64,000 nucleotides of DNA from Symsagittifera roscoffensis. Taxonomy: Eukaryota; Xenacoelomorpha; Acoela; Convolutidae. Under the pieces are notes generated by a model that searched no databases, was not told where the DNA came from, and worked only from the letters and a program-made list of their open reading frames with translations. Position numbers and translations under genes: made by a program. The stretch covers positions 35,343,152 to 35,407,151 of the forward strand of contig NC_087066.1 in assembly GCF_963678635.1 (NCBI RefSeq), in the 5' to 3' direction. Positions 21,801-32,256 of this stretch are shown in pieces; position 1 is the first letter of the stretch; each line of letters begins with the position of its first letter.

Positions 21801-24800
21801 ATTTACAGTTCAGGCATTTGTTGACTTGTATGTTATCTTAGTCCTCAGATCGAGTTTTCATCCGGCGATTTTAATGCTTATTAAATTGCTGACTGAAGAT
21901 GGTTTTTGGGTCTCTTTGAGGAGGGGAAGGGGAGGATATAAACTTAATCCGCGATTTTTTGTATTCAACAGTGTATCTGTAAGCTTGAAACAGTTTCAAA
22001 AATTTGCCTGTGCAGTAATGCGAAATAAATTGTGGTTTAGTTTTGATATATTCTTTCATAGGTTCTTGGACGAGAGGCATCCGGGACATTATAAGGTCTT
22101 CAACCTGTGCACAGAAAGGAAGTACGCTCTTGATAGTTTCGGCTCAAGGAAAGGTTTGAAGTTTTTCCTATTTAATAAATCATATTCGTCTTGGTATTTC
22201 GTCCAAGATTGGAAGTAGTTGCGCGAAATGTTTTAGAATTATAGCAAAACTAGTACATTGCTTTACTTTAGAGCACAAAGGTCCGATCATGGTTTCAAAA
22301 ATATATATTCAATCGCATTTTCTTTAAAAAAAAGCTTTTTGAAAATTTTTGTGCAGTCGGAACCACGAATGAAAAGGCTTTGATTGGCCATTTTTTTGCA
22401 CACATCAATTTTCGTACTTAAGTTATGTGAATCTATGTGAGAGGTCAAGACAATTCAGTCATGCTGTAAAATCGATTATGATTTCTGGGGTATGATCAAA
22501 ATATTCGATAGTGGGTTGAACTGTAAAAGAGCCGGTTGCTGAGAAATAATAGATCAAATTTTCAGATCCAGATCATTCAGTGGCTGCGAAAAGTGAGTTA
22601 GATGATGTATGTTGCTTAGGTTGGCTCAGGGATTCGAAACCCTAACAACCCAAAGGGGTCCCCCTATTCTTTGTACTAGTTTACGAAATCCATTTTGGTC
22701 AACCCTTATTATATACAAAACTACTTTAATGGGAAGTGTGTGTCGTTGAAAAAAAAGTTTTTTGGTCAGACCAGAAAATCCTAGATATATAGTGAAATAT
22801 ATACACATATCTAGATAAATGAAGAGAAGTTAACAAAAAAAACACTGAAGAGTAAGCATAACAATTGAAATGTTGCCTAAATAGTCACTCAGTACCTTGC
22901 AAGAATTCTGTTTTCACTTGTGAACTGAATTATCACGCAGCGTGTTTTCCTTTTTGATGTCAAAGTTGACAGTTTGAAACTGCAAGTTTTGGATAAAAGG
23001 CTAATCTTAAATTGAGAACGCATGATTTAAACGGTAAACGTTTGTTTTCTGAATTGGAGGCATGTTATGTTATCTACAGGCCTCGGGTATAAGCTAGTTA
23101 GAAAAACCATTGGATCTACTTAACAATCTCCCGCTTTTCAAGATAGAGGGGAGGGGGTTGTTTAGTAGATTAGGCTATTCGAATGTTTGATTAATTAGAA
23201 TGAGCAAAATTAAAATTCTCAATAGAAAGCTAGTGCAATTACAGGTGTTGGTGGACTTTTAGTGTTGGCACAATTTTTGAAATACCGCCGGTTCTTGGGA
23301 GATTTTCTGAAGAAATAATTATAATAAAACTCGAAGCAAACTCTCTGATAAGTTGACTTACTGGATTTTTTTGAGAAATACTTAGAAGGGTTGTGCGATG
23401 CATTGAAAATACCATTATATCAGGCTAAAGATGCGAAAAATTTGCTTGCAATTCTTGTCCCATGTGCAATTTCGAAGCGAGTTTAGGCCGATACGGGAAT
23501 TATCGCAAACAGTGCATGACAAATTATGTCGCCCCCAAATGATCATTTTTCTTCGAGGAAACTTAGCAATTGAATATACTTTAAAAAAAACGAATTGGTA
23601 AAAACTGAATTAATTGTGAAATTCTCTGAATTGAACCTCCATGATATTTATCAACTTCGAAAAAAGCAAGTGCACTTAAATCTGGGGCGTGATTATCTCC
23701 TTGTTTGTTTTCAGTCTTTTATATTAATTCGCAAATTTAAAAAATGCGCCTCGCAGGAAGTGTTTTTTTTGCATGAAATAGTTGAATACCCTACAAAGCA
23801 GCGATTGGATGGTATCAAAATGTGGACATTGAGTTGATGTTTATGCTTTATTTCAGTTGTGGAGGAGTATGGGTTCGCGGACCACAAGCCACCACACTTC
23901 CGCTCCATCCACACATTCTGCCAGGAAGTGCACGACTACCTCCAACAACCACACAATGTCGCCGTCATCCACTGCAAAGCCGGAAAGGTAACACAGTCGT
24001 GTCTTTCCCATGATAGCCCCCAGTAGTTTATAGCCCCCCAACCTTTCCCATTATAGCCCCCCCCCGAACGTTCCAATTTTGTACACACTATCCGTACTGA
24101 TATATACTACTATATACAGGCCCCCCCCCCCTCAGGGATTCGACCCCCTGCCGACCCAAAGGGTACTCCTTTGTACTATTTTGAGATATCCATATTTGGT
24201 GACGGACCCTAAAAATTTTATAAAGGCGCCTTTGGCGCCAATATATACTTACTTTAAGGGGGGAGCGCGCGCCAAAAAAACTTTGTCAAAATTTCTAAAA
24301 AGTGCCTAAAAACGCCTTTTTTGGCCTGTTTTTCAAATTTTTGACTGCGGCGCAGAAAATTTAACCAAAACAGGGTCTTTTTAGTGCTTTGGGAGAGCTC
24401 GGTAAATTAATTCGGTCGACCCAAAAAAAAAGGTCGACAAAATTTTTGAAAATCCGCCCCCCCCCCCCCTCCCTCGCTCGAGAAAATCCAAAATCCGCCC
24501 CTGACTACATATACTGAAATTTATTTTAATGAAAATATTTCAATTAAAGAAGAAATTATGAGAAATTATTGGTCAATTCCACAAACATATTAGTGATGCA
24601 AATGTGTAATCAAATGGTTGGAATAACATATACAATGTAACCATACTTAAATGTAAACATTGAAATTAATTATTTGATCTGCCTATTAGTATAATTGGAA
24701 ACCTTTAGGGGGCTATAATAGGAAAGGTTGGGGCTTTATAATGGGAAAGGTTGGGGGGCTATAACTTTTTTGATACTAGTCTGGGGGGGGGCAATAATGG

Positions 24801-27800
24801 AAAAGACCCCCACAGTCTGTGTGTTTTATTAGACATATGTAATGGCTGAAAATATTTATGTCAGAAATTATGAGTGTTTGAACTGAATTTAGCATATCAG
24901 CCTGATATCAGAAATCATTGATAAAATTGCGCGGCATTGAACCTCTAAATGATGGGTTAAAAAAGATGAAATCGAAATAAAACTAAAGCGATCTAACGGA
25001 TCATCAAAGTTTTGCTGGCCGATCTTATACTTCAATTTTGATCATAATAATACTTGATGCGATGATGTTTATTGATGAAGTCTCCTAATGTATTGCAGGG
25101 TCGGACAGGGGTGATGATCTGCTGTTATTTAATACACATGGTGCTCACAGAGGCAGGAAAGAGTGGATGGGTTGAGCATGAGTGGCGATGCAGACAGAAT
25201 GGCACCAACCCCCTCTCCCAACTAGTACTGTCCACTCTCGACCACTTCTCAAGAGAGAGAACCATAGACTCCAAGGTCAGCCCACAAACAGTGCAATCAT
25301 TCTCTAAATCGAATAGATAGACCTACAGGGTGTCTCAAATGAAAAGCAACTTTACGGAGTTGGTTGCCATTCACTCAAAACACAACCGATTTCAAATATC
25401 CTTTTTAATAAATAGTAAAAAAAGTTTTTTTTCCAAAGTTTTCGGTACATTTAAAAGCCAAAGGACATTTCCGCCATTTTTGTTTTGACTTTTTTCCAAC
25501 CTTTTTTTAAAAGCCAAAGGACATTCCGCCATTTTTGTTTTGTCGTTTTTCCAAGCTTTTTTTAAAAGCCAAAGGACATTTCCGCCATTTTTGTTTTGAC
25601 AATTTTCCAACCTTTTTACCCTTGATGGTAATCGGGAATCTGACTTTTTTCCCTGAAACAACTTCTCTTACAAATCTGTAAGAAATTGAAGTTGCTTTGC
25701 TGGTTAGCCTTAACATCTGCAATACTCCTTCCTCTAAGGTTACTTTTCTCCTGCCTCTAGCGGTTCCTCGAGGTTACGCAGTTGCTTTTGCACCTTAAGG
25801 TCAAGGGTTTGAGTCCCGGCCGGACTTTGTTTGTTTTCAGTATGTAAGAAATTGTAGTTACAAGATTGTTGATTTATTCCAGTTGTTTGTAAATTTACTA
25901 ACCCTGGCTAGCTAACCTTTGTATATTTTTCTGTTTTTTTTTTCACTTGAAAGTTTTTTCTAGCATTAAGGATTTTGGCGTATATTTTATCGGCTTAGTC
26001 AAGTTAATTTGTTTTGCTCGAAGGAAAAAAATTGCTTGTACAGGTGGTTTGTGTGGTGTAAGTTTGAAAATTTATTTGCTCAAAAAATTTTTATTACTAC
26101 AATTTTCAATGCCATTTTTTGGCATAATCCCACATATAGTCGGAAATTATTTTTCCCACATATAGTCGGAAAATGTTTCTGAAATTATTATTTTTTCCAT
26201 TTTACATTTATACCTGTTGATTCAGTGTTCTCTAATTGGGTTAGTTCGATGAAAACAGTGACTATCATTAAAAAATTTTGCATTTCTAAGAGCTGTGCAT
26301 GATACATTTTTTCTTCGAAAGTTGAAAAATGTTAATTGACTGGCTCTGGTTTTGTTTTTGAGCTAATGGAATTTTTTTCCAGTCAGTTAAGTTCAGATGA
26401 GTTTTTGTGCCGTTACTTAGGCGTCGGACGATTACCAGAAGCGTCAGCTGATATAAAGTTAGCCGCCCCTTCGAATCTTAAGTTTGATGTTGCGGTTATA
26501 ATTTTGCTGGGAGGTCTCGTGAAATTGTATCATTTTATTTGATCCTTCTCATGTTCTTTTGTTCTGGGATATAAATGAGTTCGTAAATTTAATACCTTGC
26601 GATAGGTAGCATATACTGGAGAGGAGACTATTGGGAATATTCTTTTACAAGGTTGTGTTGCTACATTTGGCTATCTATTGTCGCGGATGAGTATAATAGA
26701 TGTATTTTTTTAACATGAACAGACTAGACTCAATTTACATTGTTTGTATTGAAATTGCTGTTGTTTTCTTGAAACCGGTGTGGTAAATTGGTCAAGAGCG
26801 TGTTTACCATTTGGGTACAAAATAAAAAGCAATTTAGATCATATTTGTATACAATTTGTTATAGGGAGTGACCATTCCGAGTCAGAGACGCTACGTGGAA
26901 TTGTATGCCATCTATTTACATGCGGTTACCATTGGCTCTCATAATGCACAGTTGGGTCACTACCAGCCAGTGGCTGACCTCTACAGGACATATAGACCTC
27001 TCCATGCCATCAGCCTTACTCATAACAGTCCATACGGTTAGCAGCTCTACTTTGATTGCTTTGAAGAACAATAGAAAACCAGGACCAATGCGTTTTTCGC
27101 TCCCTTTTTACCTTTATGATTAGCAGGGGTTTTGTAATCTCGTTCTGACTTGTTTCCCTTAAAAACTTTGCAACTAGATTGACCAAAATTAGACATTGTA
27201 AATATGCGCTCGTGGGTGCAATATTGGTAGTGTAGTGCATTCATGCATTCATTTTGTCGCGTATTTTAGATCGACCACATAGATTTTCCGAATTATCCCA
27301 ACGCTCGAAAAAGACCTCATTTTGACCGATGATTTATGAGTTTTCCCACGTCAGTAATTTTTCTGTTGGATGACGTGCCTGCTTAAGACTTGCAGTCAGC
27401 GTTGATTACAGTCTATGCCGACAGGGGCGGATCTAGGATTTTCTCTCGAGTGGAGCGGATTTTCAAGTAATTAACCTTTTTTTAGGTCGACCAAATTGAT
27501 TTGGATTTTTCGAGCTCTCCCAAAGCACTAAAAAGTCCCTGATTGGTTTAAGCAAATTTTCTGCTTCGCAGGCAAAATTTTAAAGCAGGCCAAAAAAGGC
27601 GTTTTTAGGCACTTTTTGGAAAATTTTGACCAAAAAATTGCGTTTTTTTTCGTGCGCGCTCACCCCTCAAAATTAGTATATATTGGCACCAAAGGCGCCT
27701 TTTAAAAATTTTAGAGTCAGTCAGCCAAAAAATGGATAGCTCAAAATAGTACAAAGGGGGACCCTTTGGGTCGGCAGGGGACGAATCCTCAAGATGGCGG

Positions 27801-30800
27801 GTGTCCCACCCCCCACCTAAACCGCCCCCTGACTACAAATAATTATGGGAATGGGTCGAGTGGTATATCATATACAAGCCCTTTCAGTTGTGATTTGAAC
27901 GACATTTAAAATTTTCCAAAAAATAACTAAGTAACGAGAAAACAAGGTTTGAAAATAATGATTTTTAGTCTAAATTCGAGCCAATGAGCAGGCTTACAAT
28001 AGCTAACTATTGCTTAATTTTGGCCGTAGAAACTTAGTTGTTTTCAAATAAAGTTGTTTTTGAAATTTTTAGCGCCATTTGGAAATTCAAACTCCACATT
28101 TTTTGAATTTTTTTGTTATTTTTTAGTCATTTTTCTAGTTTCTGTCTACTTTACTATGACTGTCGAAAATTCCTAAGTTCATTTTTTTGTTCAGTTCTTT
28201 TCATCACACGATGCTAAAAAACGACACTAATTTGAAAGAATCTTTGTTTATTGATTGGATTAATTCTATCGGGTAATTTACGGAATGATTTTTTTTCTCT
28301 TTAGATCCTGTAGTTTTATTTATGTTTGGATTAACTATAAAAAGCAGTTTTCGAAAAATTGCAGACCCTCTTTAATTAAAAAAATGAACAAGAATTTGTG
28401 GATTAATTTTTATTAAGATTCGATGAACGTAGTTCAGATTCTTATAAAGGGCGTGATGTTTTTAGTTTCGTTTTTTTTTTCAGGAAAACTTAATTTGCTA
28501 ATATTTTTTACTGAAGTGCATTCATGCACAATAATGCATTTGTGAATGCTTCTAGGTATATTAGCGCTATTTGAGTACAATTCAGTTTCATCTGCTAAAA
28601 GTTATGTAAGTTGCGCTCTCCAGTTACGAAGTTGAAGTTTTTTTCAAAACAGAAGTCAGTTTTTTATTTTTGTTTTCTTGCGCTCATTGGCTGTTTTCCA
28701 ACTGCCTGTTGGCTATGTTTTCAAGTTTCAGTTGAAATTACATAGGCGTAGCTTCTAGAGATTTATGTTGATTTTACTGCAGGCTCAGGGCTATTTTTTG
28801 TTTGGATAGTTTGTTACATTTTATCGTAAATTGTCCAAATCTGGTGCATTTTTTGGTCTATTTCCTTCAGCCTAATATTTTTCTCGAGCTTAATTTGCAG
28901 GCAACTGATTTTAGCTATACTAGCGTGTAACGCACCTCCGGTGATTTGATTTTCGACAACTCAAAAAAAACCGCATTGGAAGTAAGATCTGCATCCTTTG
29001 AGTCTGAAAGGCCACTAAAAACGTTTAAAGGCCAGGAAAAACGTGATCGAATCCTAGTTTCGACACTGGAATCAGATTTCCCAGCGGAATAAAAGCTATC
29101 TATTAATCCAGTTTTCTCCATCTGAGTTTGTGTTAGCAAAAAAAGTGTCAATCATATTGTTTTCATTAAATTCAAACACCTCTAAAGCCGTATAATTTTT
29201 ACGCGAAGTTGAAGTTTTTTCAAAACAGAAGTCAGCCTTTATTTTCCGTTTTCTTGCGCTCATTAGATGTTTTCCAACTTCTTGTTGGCTATGTTTTCAA
29301 ATTTCAATTGAAATTACTGAGGCGTAGCTTCTAGAGAGTTATGTTGATTTTACTGCAGGCTCAGGGCTCTTTTTTGTTTGAATAGTTTGTTACATTTTAT
29401 CGTAAATGGTCCAAATCTGGTGCATTTTTTGGTCTATTTCCTTCAGCCTGATATTTTTTTCTGGCTTAATTTGCAGGCAACTGATTTAAGCTATACTAGC
29501 GTGTAACGCACCTCCGGTAATTTGAATTTTCGACAATCAAAAAAGACCGCATTGGAAGTAAGATCTGCATCCTTTCAGTCTGATAATTTTGGCTTAATTT
29601 CGATACGTTTTCCTCATTTTAGCTTGTTTCACTTTTTTGAGTTATTTTTCAATTTTTTCGAATTGAATTTGAATCAGATTTTTGTAAATTGTTTCTGGCT
29701 TTTCCTGTTTCCATCATTTTTCTATCGTAATTAATGCGAAGCTCCGCTTCGCTTTTGTTTAATTAACATGTTCATTTTGTAAAATTATGCTCGTTTTATA
29801 AGTATATTCGTTTTCTAATATTTCGAAAGGTTTTAGGGATGTGTTGCATGTAAGGTCTAACATGTGAATAATGAGAAAAAGAAATAAAGTCAGTTGTGTT
29901 TGACGGATATGCATTTCGGTTATGATTTGTTTTGCTGAGTACTTGTCAGGGCCGTGAATAGTTGTATTATTGTAGCGTATTGGAGTGTGGAGCTGAGCTT
30001 CCGTCTTCCACATGAGTTGCCACATCACCAGGAGAATCCGTTCAACTTCCACTGCAGCAGGTGGGCACAGACACAGTGTCTCTACTTCAACAACCAGGTC
30101 GTCATAGCCCAACTCGAGAACATATTCACATACTCACACTCACAAGTTAGTTGGATTTCTAGACTATCTAAAAATTATTCTCTCTGAAATATTAACCCTT
30201 CTTCTCAGCTATTTCCTTGCGAAATTGAATGTCGATATTAATTTTGTTAATTAAATGAAACGTCGTCACAGTTTTGAACAATTTAGAAGTTTTATTGGAT
30301 ATGAATGATACCTTTCTACGCTAAATCGGTTGCGATATCCCTCATAGTTAGTTTAATTTCATACTCTTGTTGGTTCTTTCTGAAGTATGTGTAGAGTATT
30401 CCTTTTTACTTCAGGTTGGTAATAACTGTGTGCACACATGGAGAGCCAGCACGACAAACGGCGTTTTCCTTCTGCACGAAGATTTCTGCGTCAAGTTCAG
30501 GAGAAAGGTAGGATAAACGGATATGCTATCAAATGGTTGTCGCAGCGACAAACTGACAGCTGTTGAAATTTGACCTGAAGCACTGAAAAATCGTATCACA
30601 CGTTTTGAAAAAAAAAACATTTAGTAGGACTAATTGGACATGACGGATGTTAATGCGACATTGGTAGTCCGAGCAGATTGTAGGTTACAGTGCTTCATGT
30701 TAATTCGGGCGGTAATGATCTCATTTCTGTAGGATCAAACAGAATTTGAGAGCTGGTTCAATGCCTCCTTCATCAACGAGAGCAGCCGATTGTGTTTCTC

Positions 30801-31651
30801 CGCTCCCACCACAACTAATCCATCACAGACCAAATTTGACTATTGCTACTTCAGTCTAATCAGAGGAGACTCTAGGAAACCCTCCTCCCCCACTCTTGTG
30901 CAAACTAACAACAGCAGCAGCAGCAGTCAAACTGCCACATCAACCCACCCTTACGGTCCTCAATGGCCTTCGCCCACGGCAGACAAGCAGATGCAGATAG
31001 AGAGTAACTCAAGGACACAGGACACTAAGACAGACTTACAACTGGTGCTACTCAGAAGTCATATTGACAAAATATACAAGGCCAAGTTCGACGAAAAATT
31101 CGACGGCTGTAACGTTAGTTCAATTCCACGCATCTGTTTTTTTAGTCTGTGGTAAATACCCAGTTTCATGTACACACAGTTTCTATAATTGTGACCGTTT
31201 TCCTTCTTTGTTGCAGATCACGTGCCAATTCGGAAAAGAAGCCAATTTGGATCGCAACACGTGGAGGACATTCTTCACTAAGTGGGCCAGGCCACTTCAA
31301 GTGCCGAGGGCGACCAGGGGCGCGGCAGGAGTGTGGAATGCGATAGCCTCCACCATCAACGGATACTCGATCAACAAAGGGCCAGAGACTGCTTTGACCC
31401 TCAACAATCTGAATGGAAGCGACTGCAGTGTCATCAATGGAGACATTGACACGAATGACACTAACAATAATGAAGATCAACGGCAGACTGCATCCCAGTC
31501 GAACAGCAGGCGGACGAAAGTTAACAATGGGAATAGATCTGAAGGGGAAGGGGAGAGGACTCTGATAAGGATGAGCAGGGCACTCAGCGCGTCACAGCCT
31601 AACTTGCTAGTTGCCATGGAATCAAGCTCGGAACAAAGCGGCACGGGTTAA
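12753..31651 (+). CDS. PTEN: PTEN phosphatase (PI(3,4,5)P3 3-phosphatase), ten coding exons
   Basis: Joined exons: 12753-12828, 21643-21784, 22062-22153, 23857-23987, 25099-25275, 26865-27036, 29976-30145, 30415-30507, 30733-31113, 31217-31651; phases agree at every junction and give 622 residues (human PTEN has 403). N-terminal basic motif KNKKRF (lipid binding), phosphatase domain (about 50-205) with D112, HCKAGKGRTG (C143, R149) and the TI-loop GVTIPSQRR, then a divergent C2 domain with FRRKD as the CBR3-type loop and a long low-complexity tail. Introns 1, 2, the GVTIPS intron and the two after it match human positions and phases as I remember them. Human exons 3 and 4 are fused here, and intron 4 splits the catalytic signature. 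The enzyme opposes PI3K at the plasma membrane. Further 3' exons to 33364 are likely. Confidence 0.9.
13957..14015 (+). repeat. tRNA-derived SINE head
   Basis: Box-A-like GTGGTAAGTTAAG followed by a consensus B box GGTTCGAATC and CGCGGCTGG. The cloverleaf is incomplete, so this is a SINE or tRNA relic rather than a gene. It lies immediately upstream of the LINE. Confidence 0.55.
14044..15560 (+). pseudogene. Jockey/CR1-like LINE reverse transcriptase, broken
   Basis: Pieces at 14056-14403, 14451-14699 and 14913-15485 follow the order of an APE-type LINE RT: SKSRGRDNLPP, WKIGKVKPLHK, NNYRPITLLDIASKILE, VYIDFAKPFNKISHSVLLNKL, SGVPQGS, then the thumb with PLLLYGSSVW. Frameshifts and stops separate them. 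Between GVPQGSI and DDSKLL about 25 codons are missing, including the first part of the catalytic YxDD region, so it cannot be active. The 3' end has a GGGGA-GAAA-TCCCC hairpin (15506-15519) and a (TAAA)n tail at about 15540-15557. It sits in PTEN intron 1 in sense orientation. Confidence 0.8.
17468..17500 (+). repeat. Hairpin tail GCGAAGC-TCC-GCTTTGC
   Basis: A short palindrome followed by CTCTGTGTATTAA. The same phrase recurs at 18464, 29736 and 36253, and in weaker form near 20670, 39024 and 39826. It is probably the 3' end of a dispersed short repeat family. Confidence 0.5.
20112..20195 (+). repeat. tRNA-derived SINE head
   Basis: Box-A-like TGGCGTAGAGGTAACAC and a B-box-like GGTTTGACTCC with CCGGGACC, spaced as in a tRNA with an intact-looking T arm. 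A T-tract follows and neighbouring sequence is shared with other copies (13.4 kb, 29 kb). Confidence 0.55.
21643..21784 (+). CDS. PTEN: PTEN exon 2
   Basis: Acceptor TTTTGTTGCAG. It begins by completing Tyr26, then encodes about 19 residues absent from human PTEN (27-48, rich in Ser, Thr and Cys). It continues into LIAMGYPAKRIEASYRNRF, which aligns with the human IIAMGFPAERLEGVYRN block. The donor is in phase 2 at the conserved Arg codon. Confidence 0.85.
22062..22153 (+). CDS. PTEN: PTEN exon 3 (human exons 3 and 4 fused)
   Basis: Encodes FLDERHPGHYKVFNLCTERK to GSRK, matching the human FLDSKHKNHYKIYNLCAER block. The human intron within that block is absent; the phase-1 donor at the end agrees with the human exon 4 end. 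Confidence 0.85.
22611..22810. repeat. Diverged fragment of the CAGGGGCGG MITE family
   Basis: The segment CAGGGATTCGAAACCC, CCCAAAGGGG and TTTGTACTA follows the order seen at the start of the hAT-like element at 24117-24503, but the far end and the central GC-rich phrases are lost. Confidence 0.45.
23857..23987 (+). CDS. PTEN: PTEN exon 4, ends inside the catalytic signature
   Basis: Encodes VEEYGFADHKPPHFRSIHTF through HNVAVIHCKAGK. It includes D112 (equivalent of human D92) and catalytic C143. The donor AAAG|gtaaca falls after Lys147 in phase 0. Human PTEN has no intron here. Confidence 0.9.
24000..24822. mobile_element. MITE-like element with about 65-100-bp inverted ends, host of a nested MITE
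   Basis: The left end (24001 onward: TCTTTCCCATGATAGCCCCC, then CCCCCCAACCTTTCCCATTA) is the reverse complement of the right end (about 24706-24815, with GGGAAAGGTTGGGGGGCTAT and GGAAAAGACCCCC). CACAGTC occurs at both outer edges, a possible target duplication. A second element (24117-24503) lies inside it. There is no coding capacity. It occupies PTEN intron 4, starting 13 bp after the exon. Confidence 0.65.
24117..24503. mobile_element. hAT-like MITE, CAGG...CCGCCCCTG, with 8-bp TSD
   Basis: 387 bp flanked by ACTATATA (24109-24116) and ACTACATA (24504-24511), an 8-bp duplication with one mismatch as expected of hAT elements. The right end CCGCCCCTG is the typical hAT-MITE end; the left end has become a C-tract. 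An opposite-orientation relative lies at 27422-27831. There is no ORF of interest; short frames here are shadows. Confidence 0.7.
25099..25275 (+). CDS. PTEN: PTEN exon 5
   Basis: Acceptor TGTATTGCAG. It starts with GRTGVMICCYLIH, completing the P-loop signature (R149). The middle (about residues 165-200) is diverged from vertebrate PTEN, and the exon ends RTIDSK at a phase-0 donor equivalent to human exon 5/6. Confidence 0.9.
25451..25620. repeat. Three tandem units of about 56 bp
   Basis: AAAAGCCAAAGGACATTTCC starts units at about 25453, 25509 and 25564, each followed by GCCATTTTTGTTTTG and a T-rich spacer with CCAACC or CCAAGC. It lies in PTEN intron 5. The minus-strand reading of 89 codons is a product of the repetition. 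Confidence 0.75.
25760..25830 (+). repeat. tRNA-derived SINE head
   Basis: Box-A-like CGAGGTTACGCAG and a B-box-like GGTTTGAGTCC followed by CGGCCGGAC. Context and spacing resemble the copies at 13.96 and 20.1 kb. Confidence 0.5.
26865..27036 (+). CDS. PTEN: PTEN exon 6
   Basis: Begins GVTIPSQRRYVELYAIYLH, matching the human TI-loop block, and ends at HNSPY plus one base. The segment after the TI-loop carries extra residues relative to human before PVADLYRTY. Phase-1 donor, as in human exon 6/7. Confidence 0.9.
27422..27831. mobile_element. hAT-like MITE, CAGGGGCGGATC...CCGCCCCCTG
   Basis: 410 bp, inverse in orientation to 24117-24503 with the same internal phrases (AAAGGCGCC, GGCCAAAAAAGGCGTTTTT, CCCTTTGGGTCGGCAGGG). 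The ends form a short inverted repeat. The flanking 8 bp do not match, so the target duplication has decayed or the borders are imprecise. It lies in PTEN intron 6. Confidence 0.65.
28620..29575. repeat. Tandem duplication, period about 575 bp
   Basis: About 375 bp containing GTTGGCTATGTTTTCAA, CTGCAGGCTCAGGGCT, GTGTAACGCACCTCCGG and AAGATCTGCATCCTTT occur at about 28625-29000 and 29200-29575 with roughly 90% identity by eye. The unit belongs to the dispersed family also seen in intron 1. It lies in PTEN intron 6. Confidence 0.75.
29736..29755 (+). repeat. Hairpin tail GCGAAGC-TCC-GCTTCGC
   Basis: A perfect 7-bp stem with a three-base loop, followed by TTTTGTTTAATTAA. It is the best-preserved copy of the recurring tail. 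Confidence 0.55.
29976..30145 (+). CDS. PTEN: PTEN exon 7 (C2 domain)
   Basis: Acceptor ATTATTGTAG. Encodes AYWSVELSFRL (first C2 strand, cf. human FVVCQLKVKI) to FTYSHSQ with a phase-0 donor. The C2 domain is much more diverged than the phosphatase domain. Confidence 0.8.
30415..30507 (+). CDS. PTEN: PTEN exon 8 (C2 domain)
   Basis: 31 codons between CTTTTTACTTCAG and AAAG|gtagga, phase 0 at both sides. It ends CVKFRRK, corresponding to the strand before the human KMLKKDK membrane loop. Confidence 0.8.
30733..31113 (+). CDS. PTEN: PTEN exon 9 (C2 domain)
   Basis: 127 codons. DQTEFESWFNASFI aligns with human DKMFHFWVNTFFI. A Ser/Thr/Pro/Gln-rich insert of about 55 residues with an SSSSS run follows, then LQLVLLRSHIDKIYKAKFDE, matching human YLVLTLTKNDLDKANKDK. 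Phase-0 donor after GCN. Confidence 0.85.
31217..31651 (+). CDS. PTEN: PTEN exon 10 (C2 end and tail)
   Basis: Starts ITCQFGKEANL (last C2 strand) and runs into a disordered Asn/Ser-rich tail ending at TAA 31649-31651. A possible phase-1 donor (CACGG|gttaat, exon end 31646) would skip this stop and join exon 11 in frame, giving two alternative C-termini. Confidence 0.75.
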   Translation: MTCQFGKEANLDRNTWRTFFTKWARPLQVPRATRGAAGVWNAIASTINGYSINKGPETALTLNNLNGSDCSVINGDIDTNDTNNNEDQRQTASQSNSRRTKVNNGNRSEGEGERTLIRMSRALSASQPNLLVAMESSSEQSGTG

Positions 31652-31851
31652 TAAGAACATGTTTCTTGTATTTTTCTAAATCACATATGGTACATGGCTC
31701 TGTGTTTGGTGTACTGCGTGAAAAGTTATCGATAGACGTTATTGAACTAATCAAAGTTCACTTAGATTGAACACAAAACAAAGGATTGCAGTGCATGTGA
31801 TACTTGTGAAAGGTATTCATAATGAATGCAAGGGAAGGTTTTGTATTGTAG

Positions 31852-32171
31852 ATGTTCAGTGGCAAGACTCCATCAGTGGAGGTGGTGGAATTGGAAGTGC
31901 AGGAGTGGGAGGGGGAGCGAGGAGGGCGATAAAGAGAGAGGACAGCTGTGAAGAGAAGATGAAAGACATAGATGACGATGAGGAGACAGACGAGGATGAA
32001 GAGGAAGAGAGACCTATGAGGAAACCCCTTCCCAGCGGCGGCGGCTACTTTATCCCAACATCAAATAACGCTGTACATCACTACCACAGGGGAGATCCTC
32101 TCAGGAGCAGCGAAAAGGCTAGTCGAAGCGAAACACTCATGTCGCCTATTTATATAAACCATTTGAATTAG
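31852..32171 (+). CDS. PTEN: Probable PTEN exon 11 (acidic tail)
   Basis: Acceptor TTGTATTGTAG. With the 31646 donor the junction codon is GAT and the frame is open. It encodes a Gly-rich stretch, then a strongly acidic block (DDDEETDEDEEEE) recalling the acidic, CK2-type regulatory tail of PTEN, then YFIPTSNN. It either ends at TAG 32169-32171 or splices on (weak donors at 32141 or 32171, both phase 2). The link to PTEN rests on phase, position and composition. Confidence 0.55.
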
Positions 32172-32250
32172 TTTTTTTTCTCAATCGAAACACTCAAGCG
32201 AAACACTCATGTCGCCTATTTATATAAACCATTTGAATTCGTTTTTTTTT
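32127..32250 (+). repeat. 70-bp tandem duplication at the end of exon 11
   Basis: AGCGAAACACTCATGTCGCC through CATTTGAATT plus a T-tract is present at 32127-32180 and 32197-32250. The first copy ends in the stop TAG of exon 11; the second has TTCG there and lies directly before the acceptor at 32256. Confidence 0.8.
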
Positions 32251-32256
32251 CAACAG

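Noticed and set aside
22611-22665. tRNA-like B box GGATTCGAAACCC as another SINE head
   Set aside because: The surrounding order of phrases matches the CAGGGGCGG MITE family instead.
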